Shown: positions 35,553 through 47,612, counted from the first letter of the stretch. The stretch: DNA of 64,000 nucleotides from Gambelia wislizenii (GCA_030847615.1 JAUMIR010000003.1:286682265-286746264), one strand, 5' to 3'. A program made the numbers and translations. The notes: generated by a model from the letters alone, not told the origin.

Positions 35553-35640
35553 AGAACTTAATAGTTCATTTAATAAGCAAAATGTTTTGGCTTCCATAGA
35601 AGCCAAAACAATTTGCTTATTAATTGAACTATAAAGTTCT
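35553..35640. repeat. 88-bp near-perfect palindrome
   Basis: The left arm AGAACTTAATAGTTCATTTA continues through AAGCAAAATGTTTTGGCTTC, and after a loop of about 5 bases GAAGCCAAAACAATTTGCTT and the rest of the right arm returns to AGTTCT. Only a few mismatches separate the arms. It lies beside the (ATCT)n run and ends at 35640. Its ends match no other element here. Confidence 0.85.
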
Positions 35641-35749
35641 CTTTATTAATTGCATACACACACTTTATTATATCAGTTAGGGGTCACAACAATGATTAAT
35701 CAAACAAATTAATAAATAATAATAGGATGTCATGATTGACATAACTTAT

Positions 35750-36260
35750 ATTCACTTGTCCTTGAGCAAGCAGGGATCACCACCACTGAGGCCATGATAT
35801 TGAGAACACAGCTGCGCTGGGCAGGGCATGTTTCTAGGATGGAGGACCATCGCTTCCCCAAAATAGTACTCTACGGTGAACTCGCCACGGGTCAGCGTAA
35901 GAGGGGCACTCCAAAAAAGTGATACAAGGACTCCCTGAAACAACATCTCAGGCTCGGCCAAATTGATCACCAACAATGGTCCGCTCTGGCCTCACATCTG
36001 GAGGCATGGAGACACACTATCCACAATGCTGCAGCCTTATTTGAGAACTCACACCGAACAAGTCTTGAAGAGAAACGACAACGCAGAAAGAATAACCACG
36101 CGGAAACATCACTCAAAGAAACCTTCTGCTGTGCTTTCTGCAACCGGACTTGTCTATCTTGGATTGGCCTTTTTAGTCATCAGCGCACTTGCAGAAAATG
36201 CAGGATGAGTCTTTCCTGAATCTTCGCTTGCGAAGAAAAGCCAGAGAGATATTCACTTGC
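35750..36260 (+). pseudogene. C-terminal end of a non-LTR retrotransposon ORF2 (same family as 52628-54668)
   Basis: The plus strand begins in CTTGAGCAAGCAGGGATCAC and codes RMEDHRFPKIVLYGELATGQ, then QHLRLGQIDHQQWSALASH, then HNAAALFENSHRTSLEE, across several frames, ending with a Cys/His cluster CAFCNRTCLSWIGLFSHQRT-CRKC before a stop near 36219. This C-terminal C-x2-C...H-x4-C cluster is known in ingi/Vingi-like and related LINEs. The endonuclease and transcriptase are missing, and frameshifts break the remainder. Confidence 0.8.
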
Positions 36261-37046
36261 TATCTCCTCTCAGCACTACAAGTCTGGATCCAACCCACTA
36301 TATGCTTAAATGCCTTTCAGCATTTCTGCCCTTAGATATTACAATCTATTATACCTAATGGAATCTGAATATTTAAAGGATTTCTGCCACATCTGCCTTG
36401 AACTTCTGTAGCTTTTTTTTTTAAAGAGCTAAGTGAATAATCACATGTTATTTATAATGATGCAAAAGAAAAAGAAAAATCACATGGGAAAAAGACCTTT
36501 ACCTGAGAAGCACAATTCTCATTTTTGTCCTGTACTTTCTAAAATGTTAGGCTATTTCTCTAATGAATTGGGCAGGAAACTCTACCCTTTCCTTTGAATG
36601 ACTCATGATGTAATATACTCACAGATTAGGAGGGACACAGTTTGTCCAACGTGTTACAAGGCAGCAAGCAAAGCATTTGCCGAGTTCCTCACATTTGCCT
36701 TCAGTGGAAATGCCACACTACATCATTTGTGCTAATTTTAGAATGGCTGCAGAAGGTTGGTGCAAGAAACCAAATTTCAGTTAACACATTTATGACTGTG
36801 TTTTTGCTCTTTAGAAAGAATTCCTTTTGCTTTTTCCAATAACACGGATGGCTAAAAATGTCTTAAGGACCACCATTTCAATCAATCCTGAAGTCATTTA
36901 AAACCATCTGACCACATAATCATCATCATTGATAGATGGGTAATTTATGGAACAGATTGTAAGTTCAGCCTGCATGAAAGCTGAATAGGACTTTTAGTGC
37001 ACCTTTAAGGCCTCATTCATGTAGCTTATGCTACTGCTGCTTTTAA
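36261..37046. other. No gene or recognised repeat
   Basis: AT-rich, short frames only. Confidence 0.45.
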
Positions 37047-37245
37047 GGACTTTTTCAAATGGGAGACAACCCCCCAAGGAGGTCGGGAGAAGAACGGGGC
37101 TGGAAAACCTCTGTCAATAAAAAGTGGCACCCGCAGCACAGGGGACGATCAGGAGGAAGACGGGGCTGTCTGAAATGGGGCTCTGTAAGCATGACGTTCT
37201 TCTCCCGACCTCCTCGGGATTTTCCCCCCCCATTTGAAAAAGACC
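37047..37245. mobile_element. 199-bp foldback MITE with TAA target duplication
   Basis: GGACTTTTTCAAATGGGA on the left pairs with CCCATTTGAAAAAGACC on the right; GGAGGTCGGGAGAAGAACG is mirrored by CGTTCTTCTCCCGACCTCC. TAA flanks both ends (37044-37046, 37246-37248). The CAATAAAAAGTGGCACC core links it to the foldback elements at 1964 and 11940. The frames on both strands here are mirror images of the hairpin. Confidence 0.9.
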
Positions 37246-37926
37246 TAAGACACAGAAGTAAACTGGGGCAAATGCTTAGAAAATGCATTATGTACCAACT
37301 GCACCCCCTAGAACTGTATAATCTTTGCACATAATTTTTGAATATAATAACCTCCACTCTGACGTTGGATTAAAGTTATCAGCAAAAAATATGAAAATTT
37401 ATTTCAAGCATTCATATAAAGAAACACCAGGGTAGGCAAAGGGAGAAGGGAAAGGAAGGAATGTAGTTTTGTAACTGGCAACTCTAGCTTCTAATTGTAG
37501 TGAATACAGTAGTTTGTTAAAGGAAAGGATCTTAAACTACACAGGACATATTTCATCTATTGCATAGTTTAACACCCTGAGAAGTATTGAATTTGTTTTT
37601 AAATTGTGGCAATTATTTTTCAGTTTGACCCCAGGAATGGAGAAATAATGGCCTCCAAGGCCACATTCATCCACTTCCCCAGGGCCTTCCGGCTCCACAA
37701 CTGTTTGAAAAAATATTTCAGGGATGAGATGTGGTTTTCCAAGGACCTGTAGCCCCTGAAAATTGTATAACCCATCCTATATATTTAAGTGAGCATAGGC
37801 AAATTTAATGTAAACCGGTGTCTTTTCCTTTCTTTTTGCAATTTGTTTCCTCTCTCTTTAGCAATGTGTAAGTAGCTACACTGTTATAAAACCTTATAAT
37901 GTTTGAGATCCTACATCACAGAAGTA
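37246..37926. other. No gene or recognised repeat
   Basis: AT-rich spacer. Confidence 0.45.
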
Positions 37927-38141
37927 CAGTTGTCCCTCCGTATCCATGGATTTAAATATTCACAGCTTGAAAATATTCTTTAAAAAATAATAATCCAAAA
38001 AGCAAACCTTGATTTTGCCATCTTATATAAAGGACACCATTTTGCTATGTCATTGCATCTAATGGGACTTGATTATTCATGGATTTTGGTATCTACAGGG
38101 GGTCCTGGAACCAACCCCCAGCAAATATGAAGGGACAACTC
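37927..38141. mobile_element. Pogo-like MITE, subfamily A
   Basis: Starts CAGTTGTCCCTCCGTATCC, ends TGAAGGGACAACTC, with TA at 37925-37926 and 38142-38143. Contains AAGCAAACCTTGATTTTGCC and CATTTTGCTATGTCATTGC, in reverse orientation to the 23129 copy. Confidence 0.9.
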
Positions 38142-39186
38142 TAGTTACAAATGTGGAACTACATATAGGGATAGTCCAGACGGTAAAATCTATCCTCACG
38201 GAATCCATGTGTCCAAGTGGGATCCTGCAGTGTTCCAGGCTTTTCAGAGGGAAGGGGAGCAAAATTGAACTGTAGCTTGTTAGGACAACCACATTGCATC
38301 ACAGTGCAATGCTGAAGAGGATAGCTGATTGGTCAGATGTGTGGTGGGGAGCTTGCTCAGAAGTCAGCACCTGGAACCACCATGTTGGATTGTCACTGTA
38401 GTGACTGTGTGCTGAGGTGATGAAACAGTCTTTTTCTTCTCTCCCCCACGCCCATTATTTCAGTGGAAGATCACTCTTCCACACTTTGGATTTAGTTTTT
38501 TTTTTTTAAAAAACATTTGGCAGGGGCAATTTGGGGAGTAAAGAACTGAGAGTACTTCACTCACGCCTACCATCTTGATTCGCTGGAATGCCTCCGTGTG
38601 AACAGCAAACACAGAAAGCTTCGCACACCAGCGACCTTGCAAAAAATAATAATCATGGAGACAGATGAAAGCTGCTGCAAATTGGCATAGGTTCGCACCA
38701 ATCTACATTTTATTCCCTCGTCTAGACCAGCCCATAATCTCCTGACCCAACTCACCAAACCTACTTTAAAAGCCAGCAGCCACATTGACTGATGGAGGTC
38801 TGTTCTGCTGGCAATCTGGGTATGGCAGGATGACATTTCCAGCCCCCTCCTGCCAGTGTTGTGTGGTGCAATGAGGTCCTGCTTCTGATTGTTGGGTTGC
38901 AGATTGCTGTTAGGAGGGTGCTGGAAACATCCTCCTGCAGTGCCCTAATTGCTAGCTTTCCATTGCTTGGTGCAGCAACTGTCTGTTAAGGTAGGTTTGG
39001 AGGTGGGAGGCATTTGTGAGCCTGGCAATAGTGCCATGTTGTAAACATGAATACCGAACAGTTGCAAATGTGTAAGTTTAGCTTACACATTTGTAACTGC
39101 TCAACAGGATACCAGCTTTGATTTCCAATTTCTCTGGCCTAAATTCAATTGCTTGTGCCATCTACAATAAACCCAATAAATCAATT
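38142..39186. other. No gene; a 41-bp hairpin at 39060-39100
   Basis: CAGTTGCAAATGTGTAAG and CTTACACATTTGTAACTG are inverted arms around TTTAG. Nothing else recognised. The 89-codon minus-strand frame at 38567-38836 has no domain. Confidence 0.5.
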
Positions 39187-39512
39187 GGGACAGATGTAGT
39201 CAAGATGGCAAATGTTATTAATGAGGAAGAACGCAAAAGCTAGGAGAGGCTGCAGCAGTTTGCCTTTGGTTGAGCCTACTGGGAAGGACATAATTTCATT
39301 CCTACCTCTCCTCTTCTCCCTGCTGACTTAATTGAGTGCAAAGCATTTTTGCACTTTGAACTCAGTTTGCAGAAGTCAAAGTAAGTCAAGGACAAAGGGG
39401 GAATGTAGGAGTAGGGGAGAGTAACTAGGACATTTTAAAAGCAGCTGAAAAAGTGAGATGACAGAGGATTAATCAGAACTGTCCCTGCCAAATTGGGATA
39501 GTTGGAGGGCAT
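39187..39512. mobile_element. hAT-like MITE with CATACCCTCCAAC ends, copy 2 (left end missing)
   Basis: It aligns with 20475-20851 from GGGACAGATGT onward and ends GTTGGAGGGCAT, the better-preserved version of the right terminus. The first ~40 bp of the element and a ~20-bp block near the start are absent, so the left duplication cannot be read. Confidence 0.7.
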
Positions 39513-40441
39513 GCATTGATTCAATCAGTCTACTTTAGTTGCATCTAACAATTTTCATTTTGGCTTCTTGTTTTTTCACAGGGCTATCTAAAATCCTGTA
39601 GTAGTGGTGTGACATAGGAGCTGTTTAACACCGATAGAAAGTAGCCATTTTGTTGAAAGGTCCATTGTGTGTTACTTAATCAGGTCTTGGAAATGGTAAC
39701 CAGTAAGCTTCCTGAAATTTATATTGAAGGTGGAATTCATGTGCAGTATCAAGTCAGGTGCAATATCTGTTATTTCCTTTAAGAAACTGTGTACCGGTAT
39801 TTTACACTGTAGTCATGGTAATCCTTGGCATGTTTTCTGTTATAGTGAATGTGTTTATTGAATCATACTTGTGGTTTTATAACAGTTCAGGTTCTAGCGT
39901 TTGCTGTTAAATTGCAGGAAGAAAAGTTGGCTGGAGAAAGAAAAACTATGATACGTGATCATGTCAATAGCTGAGCTGAAGGGCCATTTTGAATAACTGG
40001 AGTGACATTTGAAACACAGGTGCTTTAAGGTGTTTGCTCTTTGTTCTGACATAAAGTAAACAATAAACCTGACTAGCAGTGGATACTGCTTGCATCCAAG
40101 TCATCATTAAGCAAATGTAGGGCTTTTCCAGATGCTGATGATGTATTTGTTGCTGTAGTTCTCAGTGACAATTCCCAGCACCAGCAGCAACATTTTGTTC
40201 CCACCCAAATGGTGTTTTTTTTTTTTTAAAAAAAATATCCAAGATATATCACAACAAGAATATCTAAAGGGACATGTATGGTCTAATACTTGTGGTTCAT
40301 GCGGGGTTCCTTGACCATTCCTCCTACTCCTACCTGTTATTGGTCTGTGTGGTGGGTGGGGGAGGATGGAAATTTCCTTAGAGTTCTCCAAAAGGATTTT
40401 TAGAACACTGTTCCTTTCACTAGAAAGCACGTCTATACCAA
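39513..40441. other. No gene or recognised repeat
   Basis: AT-rich. A T/A run lies at 40214-40232. Confidence 0.45.
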
Positions 40442-40937
40442 GTACTTTATCAGACGCACCAAATATGGCATCATAATGACACCACATAAACGTGAAAGGG
40501 TGCATGTACCACACGATGTCACCCTTTTGCATTTATGTCCTGGCTAAAACCTGTACAGTACTTTTAAAAACCTTGTGCCATTGTACTACTTGAATGCAGT
40601 CAGAATGGCTGGTCCAGCGCGAATACTTCCGGGTGAGATCGCGTCATCCAGGTGAGTGACAGATATTTTATGACCCTCCTTGAGTTACTTGGAAGTTTGT
40701 GTGTGTGTGTGTGTGTGTGTATGTGCTTTTAAAAAACCTTTTCTCTGTTGTTTTTGTTTTTTAATATTCCTGCACAATGAAGTATTGTGAGAAACCATGG
40801 GTTTTTCATTGCAGGGGAAGCCTTTGCCAGGAAAGCAAGGCATGTGTGATGGTGGTGGGGCATTCTTTTGCTGGCATAAAAATGGATTTTTTTATGTCAG
40901 CAAAAGAATGTTTTAAGGGGCTCGTCTGATGAAGTCC
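40442..40937. mobile_element. Non-autonomous DNA element, GGACTTTATCAGAC-end family, copy i
   Basis: Left GTACTTTATCAGACGCACC, right GGCTCGTCTGATGAAGTCC. ACTTCCGGGTGAGATCGCG near 40627 and a subterminal hairpin at 40861-40911 (CATTCTTTTGCTGGCATAAA against its complement) match copy a at 811. A (GT)n run is at 40698-40721. Flanks CAA and CAG leave the duplication unclear. Confidence 0.8.
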
Positions 40938-41696
40938 CAGGTCTCACAATATCCAGAGTCAATAGGTGAGCACTGAAGAGATCTGAATGATGCTTGGCCA
41001 AATTGCCTATGATGTCTTAAAGCTTCCTTCATTTCCCCTGTCCCTTGCCATCACATTTTACAGGAACTGAAAAAAGGTAAGTATATGAGAGGCTGCATGA
41101 AGATATGGAGGGAGCACAAACCAGCAATTCTTAGCACCAATTTAAGGAGCTCTGTTATGAGAGTTCTTTGTACCAGTCTGAAAGAGCCCGTAGCTGTTTC
41201 AAGGGAAGAACATGCATGAGATGTATATATGATTACTGATAATGCACAAGTATGAATCAGGAAGTGCAACATATGCAATAAAAGAGGTTTTTTTTTAAAA
41301 AAAAGAAAGAAATCCCAACAGTGTTTTAAAATAAAATTCTAAGAGTAGAAGAAAAATATTACACAGAAATTAATTTTATGTCCTTAAAGGCGCTTATAGA
41401 AATGTATATTGGGATTTCTCATTCATCACCATATAGTTGAAATATCCATGCAAATTTATTCTCTTGCTGTCAGTTCATATGTAGCTGCTGGAGCTGTGTA
41501 GCCAGCAGGTGTCAGTATCAGAAGACATGGCCAGTTGGTGCTTTCTTCTTGCTCCATTGCATATTCCATGAATAAATGTGAATGATGGCCATTATGAAAT
41601 GTTTGCACAACACTCAGGGAAAATTTAGGCAGAAAACACAAGTTTTGCACCAAAATTTGTAACAGATTGGAGATGGGTTGAGCTGATCCTCGAGAT
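40938..41696. other. No gene or recognised repeat
   Basis: AT-rich, no family-like frames. Confidence 0.45.
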
Positions 41697-41973
41697 TAGG
41701 GGTGGGAATTGTTCAGACCATGGGCTACGTGTATCCACCAAGGCTACTCTTGTAGCCCCTGGGGTCCTTCTCCTGTTAATGTTTAAAAACAGAAATCTAA
41801 CCTCATACCTCCAGAAAACCCAGGGCCATGCTCTCAGGCTAAAACACAATTCTAAGCTAAAACACACCACACATTGTTTTAGTCCCCAAACCACTTATCC
41901 TGAAACGAAGCAAGTGATCATTTGTCAGAAACCAGAAGGGTGGCCCCTGGACCTTCTATGACTCACCCCTGCT
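41697..41973. mobile_element. Possible MITE with TAGGGGTG / CACCCCT ends
   Basis: TAGGGGTGGGAATTGTTCAG near the left and GGACCTTCTATGACTCACCCC near the right are weakly complementary; CCATGGGCTAC and GTGGCCCCTGG lie just inside. Related fragments are at about 14765-14968 and 58503-58540. Old and diverged. Confidence 0.4.
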
Positions 41974-42723
41974 CTAGCTAAAAAGCTGGAAGTATTTGTG
42001 TAGTATTTTGTAGCTTGCAACCATCAGCAGCATGAAAGAGTTGAATAATAAATATTGCTAATTGTCCTTCTCTGCCTCCTCCTCCTTTGTAAAAACTCAG
42101 AAAGGTGTGGTATATACTGAAATAAATAAATAAATAAATAAATAAATAGTTGTTCTCTATGAAGTGCAGAGGTGAACAAAGGCTCTGTTCACAGACTACA
42201 TACAGATTATACAGCCCCCCTCTTTTTTGATGCCACCACTTGGAATTTGATGGTCAATTGCTAAATGCACTATAGTTGATGGGAAAAGGAACTAAATACA
42301 CTATAGAAATGGGATAATCAATATCATAGTTAATGCCATATTCAAGTGTTATTATCCATATTAAAGTCAATGGCCAGAATTCTATATCACAGTATCTGTT
42401 ACAGAAATGTACTTATGCCTGTAAATGTATAGGCACTAAGAAACTCTGTTAGTGAATAGCAAAGATACAGAACAAGACAGTGGTAAGAGTGTCCTGATGC
42501 GTATCAGCAATACCTAGCTGGTGTCCCAGTGCACAACAGGACCTATGCACATTGGTACTCATGCACATTGGTCAATTGTGCACCAGTCCCATTGTGTGTT
42601 GGTGCCAATGCAACATTATAGAACTGCCAGGTCTAATTCCTGCAGATGTAAGTCCACTTACAAAGATGTAAGTTCACAATAGCATTCCAGCTAATTTAAG
42701 TACGCTTCATTTTCATTCATATA
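41974..42723. other. No gene; (AAAT)n at 42120-42148
   Basis: A seven-unit AAAT run is the only supported feature. Confidence 0.6.
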
Positions 42724-42950
42724 TTGTTGTTGTTATGTGCCTTCAAGTTGTTTCCCACTTATTGCAACCCTAAGGTGAACCCATCCTAGAGTTTTCTTTG
42801 TAAGATTTGTCCCAAAGGGGTGTGCCTCTGCCTTACCCTGAGGCTGAGAGTGAATTGCTCAAGGCCACCCAGTGGGTTTCCATGGCTGACTGGGGATTCA
42901 AACCCTGATCTCCAGAGTCCAATACTGATACCACTACACCATGCGGGTTC
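42724..42950 (-). repeat. tRNA-derived SINE, full length
   Basis: Read on the minus strand, it starts with a tRNA-like head: ATGGTGTAGTGGTATCAGT (A-box region) and GGGTTTGAATCCCC (B box, at about 42895-42910). A body with CCATGGAAACCCACTGGGT and CTTGAGCAATTCACTCTC follows, and the 3' part ends in CTTGAAGGCACATAACAAC. The same family is present at 62883-63110 (plus) and 61747-61890 (minus). It is transcribed by polymerase III in principle and moved by a LINE in trans (family knowledge). Confidence 0.85.
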
Positions 42951-44061
42951 TCTTATTTATATATACATTTAATAATAATTAATCAAGCATGAGTGGAGGC
43001 TTTAATTTGTTAAAAATGAGTGGGAAATGTTATTAGTTAATACTGAAATTTCAAATATGGCTTTGTCAGATATGAGTGTTTGTGGAATATTACTGGATAA
43101 TAATTAGTGTGTGTGTGTGTGGATTTTAATTAACAGAAGTGCACCAAGAGTTGTCTGAATGTGTAACTAATATCACCAAAATGTTTCCTTGGGGCTTCTG
43201 GGTTTCCCACTCTTTTTTTTTAAAAAAAAACACCATGAATCTTACCACAGTGCCACACATTTTCTCTTCCCCTCTTAAGCTTCTGGAATCTTAGGAGCAG
43301 TCCCTTAGTCTTCTGCCTTTTTTTCCTGCCTCAATAATTTAGCTGCAATGCCTTAGAGACTGCTCCCCTGTTTTCCCCTCCCCCTTTTGCTTCTGAGAAG
43401 TCCAAAATTTGGAATTTTGACTTTTTTACTCCAAACTGTGCTACGATACTTTGATAGCAACCAAAGACGCTCTGTCAAATTTTGAGGCCTCTAGTATGTT
43501 ATTTGGACACACAAAATGTAACAAATTGGAAAGTAGTAAATTTTTATCTATTTTATGTCTGTTTTCCTTAAAATGTCCACCATGCTGTAAATCCACCATT
43601 GCCAGATATCTCCTAAACTCTTCTACATCCCCTTACACCATGGACTTCCCTTGAACACTTTCCCACTGTAGATTACAGTGAGACCATTGGCTCCAGCTTT
43701 TCCAGCATTAGGTCTCCCCCCTAGTTTGAATATCCAAATGAATAAAGATTAAATAGGTGATAAATAAATAAATAAACTGACCCATATTTTAACCCAAGCA
43801 TTGTGCCTGCCTCATTATTTCATGTGTTGGTCATCACGATCTGTTAAGGATTAAAGTTATAGATCTTTCAGCAGGATGAAGGGCCATAAAGCTCTGTCAA
43901 GTGGGACAAAGGTACCTTTTCTTCCTCACCTTCCAAAGCCCGACTTTCAGCCACAGCTGTCCCCTCCCAACATGCTGTCAGGAATAGAGCTGCACACTCC
44001 TCCATGCCTCCACCCTCTGCTCTCCAGCAGGGAGGAACTAGCAGTGTTAAAGTGGAATATA
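42951..44061. other. No gene; AT-rich with (TAAA)n near 43758
   Basis: The frame at 43451-43654 has no domain. Short A/T runs near 43210-43230. Confidence 0.45.
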
Positions 44062-44322
44062 CCTGTCACCCCCCCCCATATCTGTGGAACAAATACCCGC
44101 AGTTTCACTTATCTGTGGGACACAAAATAGGGACACATACCATAGATTCATCCTAGAAAATGCCTAGAGAGACATCCTCTTTAGGTATCTTCCAGGTATT
44201 CCAACACAACTCTATGTTTGTACAGGAAGTCCTTTATTTTAATTTGCTATTATCTGTGGTTTCACCTACACATGGTAAGTCCAGGAATGTATCCTTGTGG
44301 ATATGGGCCAGGTGGGGGGAGA
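44062..44322. mobile_element. Pogo-like MITE, subfamily B, diverged
   Basis: Starts CCTGTCACCCCCCCCC after TA (44060-44061). The interior ACACATACCATAGATTCATCC, TAGAGAGACATCCTCTTTAGG-like sequence and TTTCACTTATCTGTGGG match 28811 and 54799. The right end (GATATGGGCCAGG) is decayed and its limit approximate. The left flank GTTAAAGTGGAATA resembles a family H arm, so it may also have landed in one. Confidence 0.7.
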
Positions 44323-44819
44323 CCTGTTGCATTAGATTATGTAGCATGAAAGGGTCCCTGGCTTGTTTCCCAAATTATCCACAGGTAATAGCCACAGGCA
44401 GCTCAAACAGAATTTAAAATCTTCTGGAGCACCAAATCTGTATGTAGTTGCAGAGACCATGTAAGTCCTGTATTCATGCACTTACAAAGGGTTTTGAATC
44501 AACATGTGAAAATGGGTGCATTTGAGCCCTGTTGCCCATCTCCATTTCTCTTGGTGTCCTCATGTGAAGAGTGGTAACAATGAACAGGAGACTCTACAAA
44601 TGCATGCTCTCTGTCTGACTGTGGTTTGGACTCCCAAGTACATGCCAAACATCAACGTGTAGGGGAACTGCTCCTGTCCAAACTCATTGCTTTCCACCAT
44701 AAGAAGAGCAATGGAACTAGAGAGAGAGAAGGGCAGGACAGGGGTCTTTTTCCTCTTTGTATGTTCATTCACCATAAGTTGGAAATGGGTGAACAGGGTT
44801 ATAGATAGGGTTGCCAGAC

Positions 44820-44985
44820 TGGATCTGGAACAGGTCTACTGCATCTTGTGGAATCCTAGGATTTGCAGTTTAGGGAAGGATATTTAGAATTCTCTGCCAG
44901 AGAGCTCTAGTGTTTCATCAAATTACAAACCCCAGGATTCAATAGGATGGCACCATGGCAGCAAAAGTGACAGCATTGCACCAGA
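44820..44985. mobile_element. Family H MITE, partial
   Basis: TGGAATCCTAGGATTTGCAG, CAGAGAGCTCTAGTG, ACCCCAGGATTCAATAGG and CACCATGGCAG occur in family order. Termini are not clear. Confidence 0.6.
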
Positions 44986-45725
44986 AAAGTAGAGTCACAG
45001 GTCAGCTAATGTCTTTCTTTATTACTGCTGATATAACACTCTTTGTTATGTTTTCAGTTAATCAATGTTAACATTTAAAGAAAAGTGCCTCAAAGTAACC
45101 CACTGTCAGATAGTGTTGAGACTATCTTGAAACCTTTATATATGAGGATGGATTACAGGATTCTGCTTGTAAAATCATAAAAGAAGCTTTCAGAGCTTTA
45201 TGCCAATGCATTAGATACATTTCTGCCTGTAAATTTCACAGGCTTAAGGACCAGACCTTTCTCCTTGCTGTCTGCCCCCTCTAAAGATGTTCATTACTTT
45301 CAGCTGTCACTACAGTGTATAAATCCTTTTAAATCCAGGCTAGATCAGATAATTCTGATACTTCCACTATAGTGTATCTCTTGTTTCAAATCATAAATCT
45401 ACTCCAGAGAAAATAGGATCAGTGAACAGGAAGTCTAAATATACCTGTCTTTTGTGTTTTTTTTAAATAAAAAAACTATGTTCAAATAATCAGCAAAGAA
45501 ATAATAATTAAAAAATTGTCTGTTGACATACCTTTTTTCATTCAGGAGCTGTGAATACTTTCTAATTAATGTACAGCACACTTATACATTCATTGTCTCT
45601 CCCACATGTTGGTTGCCAAGCCTGTTTCTGCTGGACATCTTGACATTTTTAGAGGAAACTTAAAATAAAAACTTACTTTAAACAAAACAAGTTCTGTGTT
45701 CAATGAGATAGTAATCATCCTAGTA
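44986..45725. other. No gene or recognised repeat
   Basis: AT-rich. No supported feature. Confidence 0.45.
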
Positions 45726-45958
45726 CAGTGGGCCCTTGGTATCTGATGGGGTTTGGTTCCAGGACCCCCTGTGGATAACAAAATTCACGGATGCTCAAGT
45801 CGCATTAAATACAATAGCATAGTAAAATGGTGTCCTTTGTATAAAAAGGCAAAAATCAAGGTTTGTTTTTTGGAATTTTTTTTTTTTTTAAAAATACTTT
45901 TAAGCCATGGATGGTGGAATTTGTGGATGCAGACTCTGTGGATATGAAGGGCCGACTG
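45726..45958. mobile_element. Pogo-like MITE, subfamily A
   Basis: Starts CAGTGGGCCCTTGGTATC, ends ATGAAGGGCCGACTG, with TA at 45724-45725 and 45959-45960. Holds AATACAATAGCATAGTAAAA and AAATCAAGGTTTG as in 23129. Confidence 0.9.
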
Positions 45959-46236
45959 TAGTAATTTCCTAGTAGTAATTCCTTTGCATGTTATTCCCTC
46001 ACAGTTGGTTCTCAGAAATCTGGTATGTTTCTCTGGGTTAACTTTAAATCCTATACAATTGTCTCTCTCATGTGATTTTTAAAGAGTGTGGCCTGTAATT
46101 TTAATCTGATTTGTATCAGGTTAAACATGAATCATTTAGATATTGTTGTTTTCTTTTGCTTGAAGTTGGGAAGGAATTTTGAAATGGCTGCTGCCAATTT
46201 TAAACAATAAGAATGGGATGGGAACATGGGAACTGG
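45959..46236. other. No gene or recognised repeat
   Basis: Spacer ending in CTGG, the left member of the LTR target duplication. Confidence 0.4.
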
Positions 46237-47129
46237 TGTTAGCATGCCCTACTACCCCCTCCCTGCAATATCTTGTAATGAGAAATATTGGACAAGTTTT
46301 GGGGACAGGTTGGCTGGGTGAACCAAAAAGGTTAGTTGGAGGTCACAATGACCTGGGATGTGCCTTAGAAATATTTTGGCAAGAAAGCCCATATTAGGAT
46401 TGTACAGAAGCCCCTTAGTAAACACAGTTGTTAAGGAGGTATGTGCTAATCCTTCCTTTCAACCTTAGGCACATCAGTAATGAGCCATTCAATCAAACAA
46501 TTAAATGACCATTCCCAAATCTACTCCTAAGGAAATCTCACCTTACCCCACTCCTATCCAGCCTTGCAATTTCTATCTCCCTGCCATTAACACAATCATT
46601 TGAGTTTCTATTTCCTTTGTCTATTCTGTGGGAAAGCCATCCAGGCCTTGTCCTAACCAGAGTACCCCTTCAGGATATGAAATGGGGTATAAATATTAGT
46701 CCCCCAACAATAGAAAGATGCGTCACAGTGGACAAACCCAGCAACTCTCTTTCTTAGCACACCCCCCAGATCAGAACCTCCTGTGTCAGTCTGAGTATCT
46801 TCACTGCACAAAACTCTACTCTTCAATACTGGTAACTATCACCCTATATTCCCGAAGATCTTCCACTATCCAATCTTTCTGTCTTACTCTTCCTTAGCCT
46901 TGTATGGTTCTTAGGAACGTGTGTTATGTGTGTGAGTTAACTCTGTGTTATTTCCAATAAAAATACTTTATTTTACTTTAAACTGAAATGTTCGTACTGG
47001 CATACATAGGTGAAAAGATCCCGAAGTTATCTGCCTTTCGCAGATTTCCATTTGAGCGAATAATTCCCCCAGATACAGATTTGGCATTATGGATGGCCCT
47101 CTAATTTACCCCCACCTCTTAGGGTAACA
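46237..47129 (+). mobile_element. Solo LTR, TGTTA...TAACA family, copy 2
   Basis: An 893-bp unit from TGTTAGCATGCCC to TTAGGGTAACA. CTGG (46233-46236) and CTAG (47130-47133) are a 4-bp target duplication with one change. TATAAAT at 46688-46694 and AATAAA at 46956-46961 occupy the same places as in the 15605 copy, and both copies are in plus orientation. No internal retroviral or Gypsy sequence is adjacent. Confidence 0.87.
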
Positions 47130-47612
47130 CTAGAACACAATGAATGAATGAATGAATGAATATATTTAGATAAAGAGTTAATAGGTCAATATTTTTGGTT
47201 GCAGTGGTTTTGCTGTTTCAGGAAAACATAATGTGTAAAGATCCCCTCCCTGAAATCCCAACCTGTCCTGTTAATCTATAAAACAGATTTATAGGTATTC
47301 ATCTTTTGTCCACCACTATTGTCAAGAAAGAACCAGCGTTTCCCTCTTTTCCTAATTTTCAGGGTGAAAAGTTATGGTGTCAACAGTGTAAAAAAATACA
47401 TCCAACCAACAATAAATGAGATATTCACCTTTGCTATTTTGAAATGGAACCTAGCATAAAGAAAACAAAGTCTTATTTATCAACCAATGCTAAATTTAGA
47501 TATGCCTAGGAAAAATGTTGTATATAAATTGTTGAGGGAGCAGCACTAAAATGACACAGTGAAGCAGTGTATGTTGTTGGGTCTCATTTCAGAGAGATTG
47601 TAAATCCCCTTT
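47130..47612. other. No gene; short (AATG)n at 47140-47165
   Basis: The AATG run lies just after the LTR. Nothing else recognised. Confidence 0.5.
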
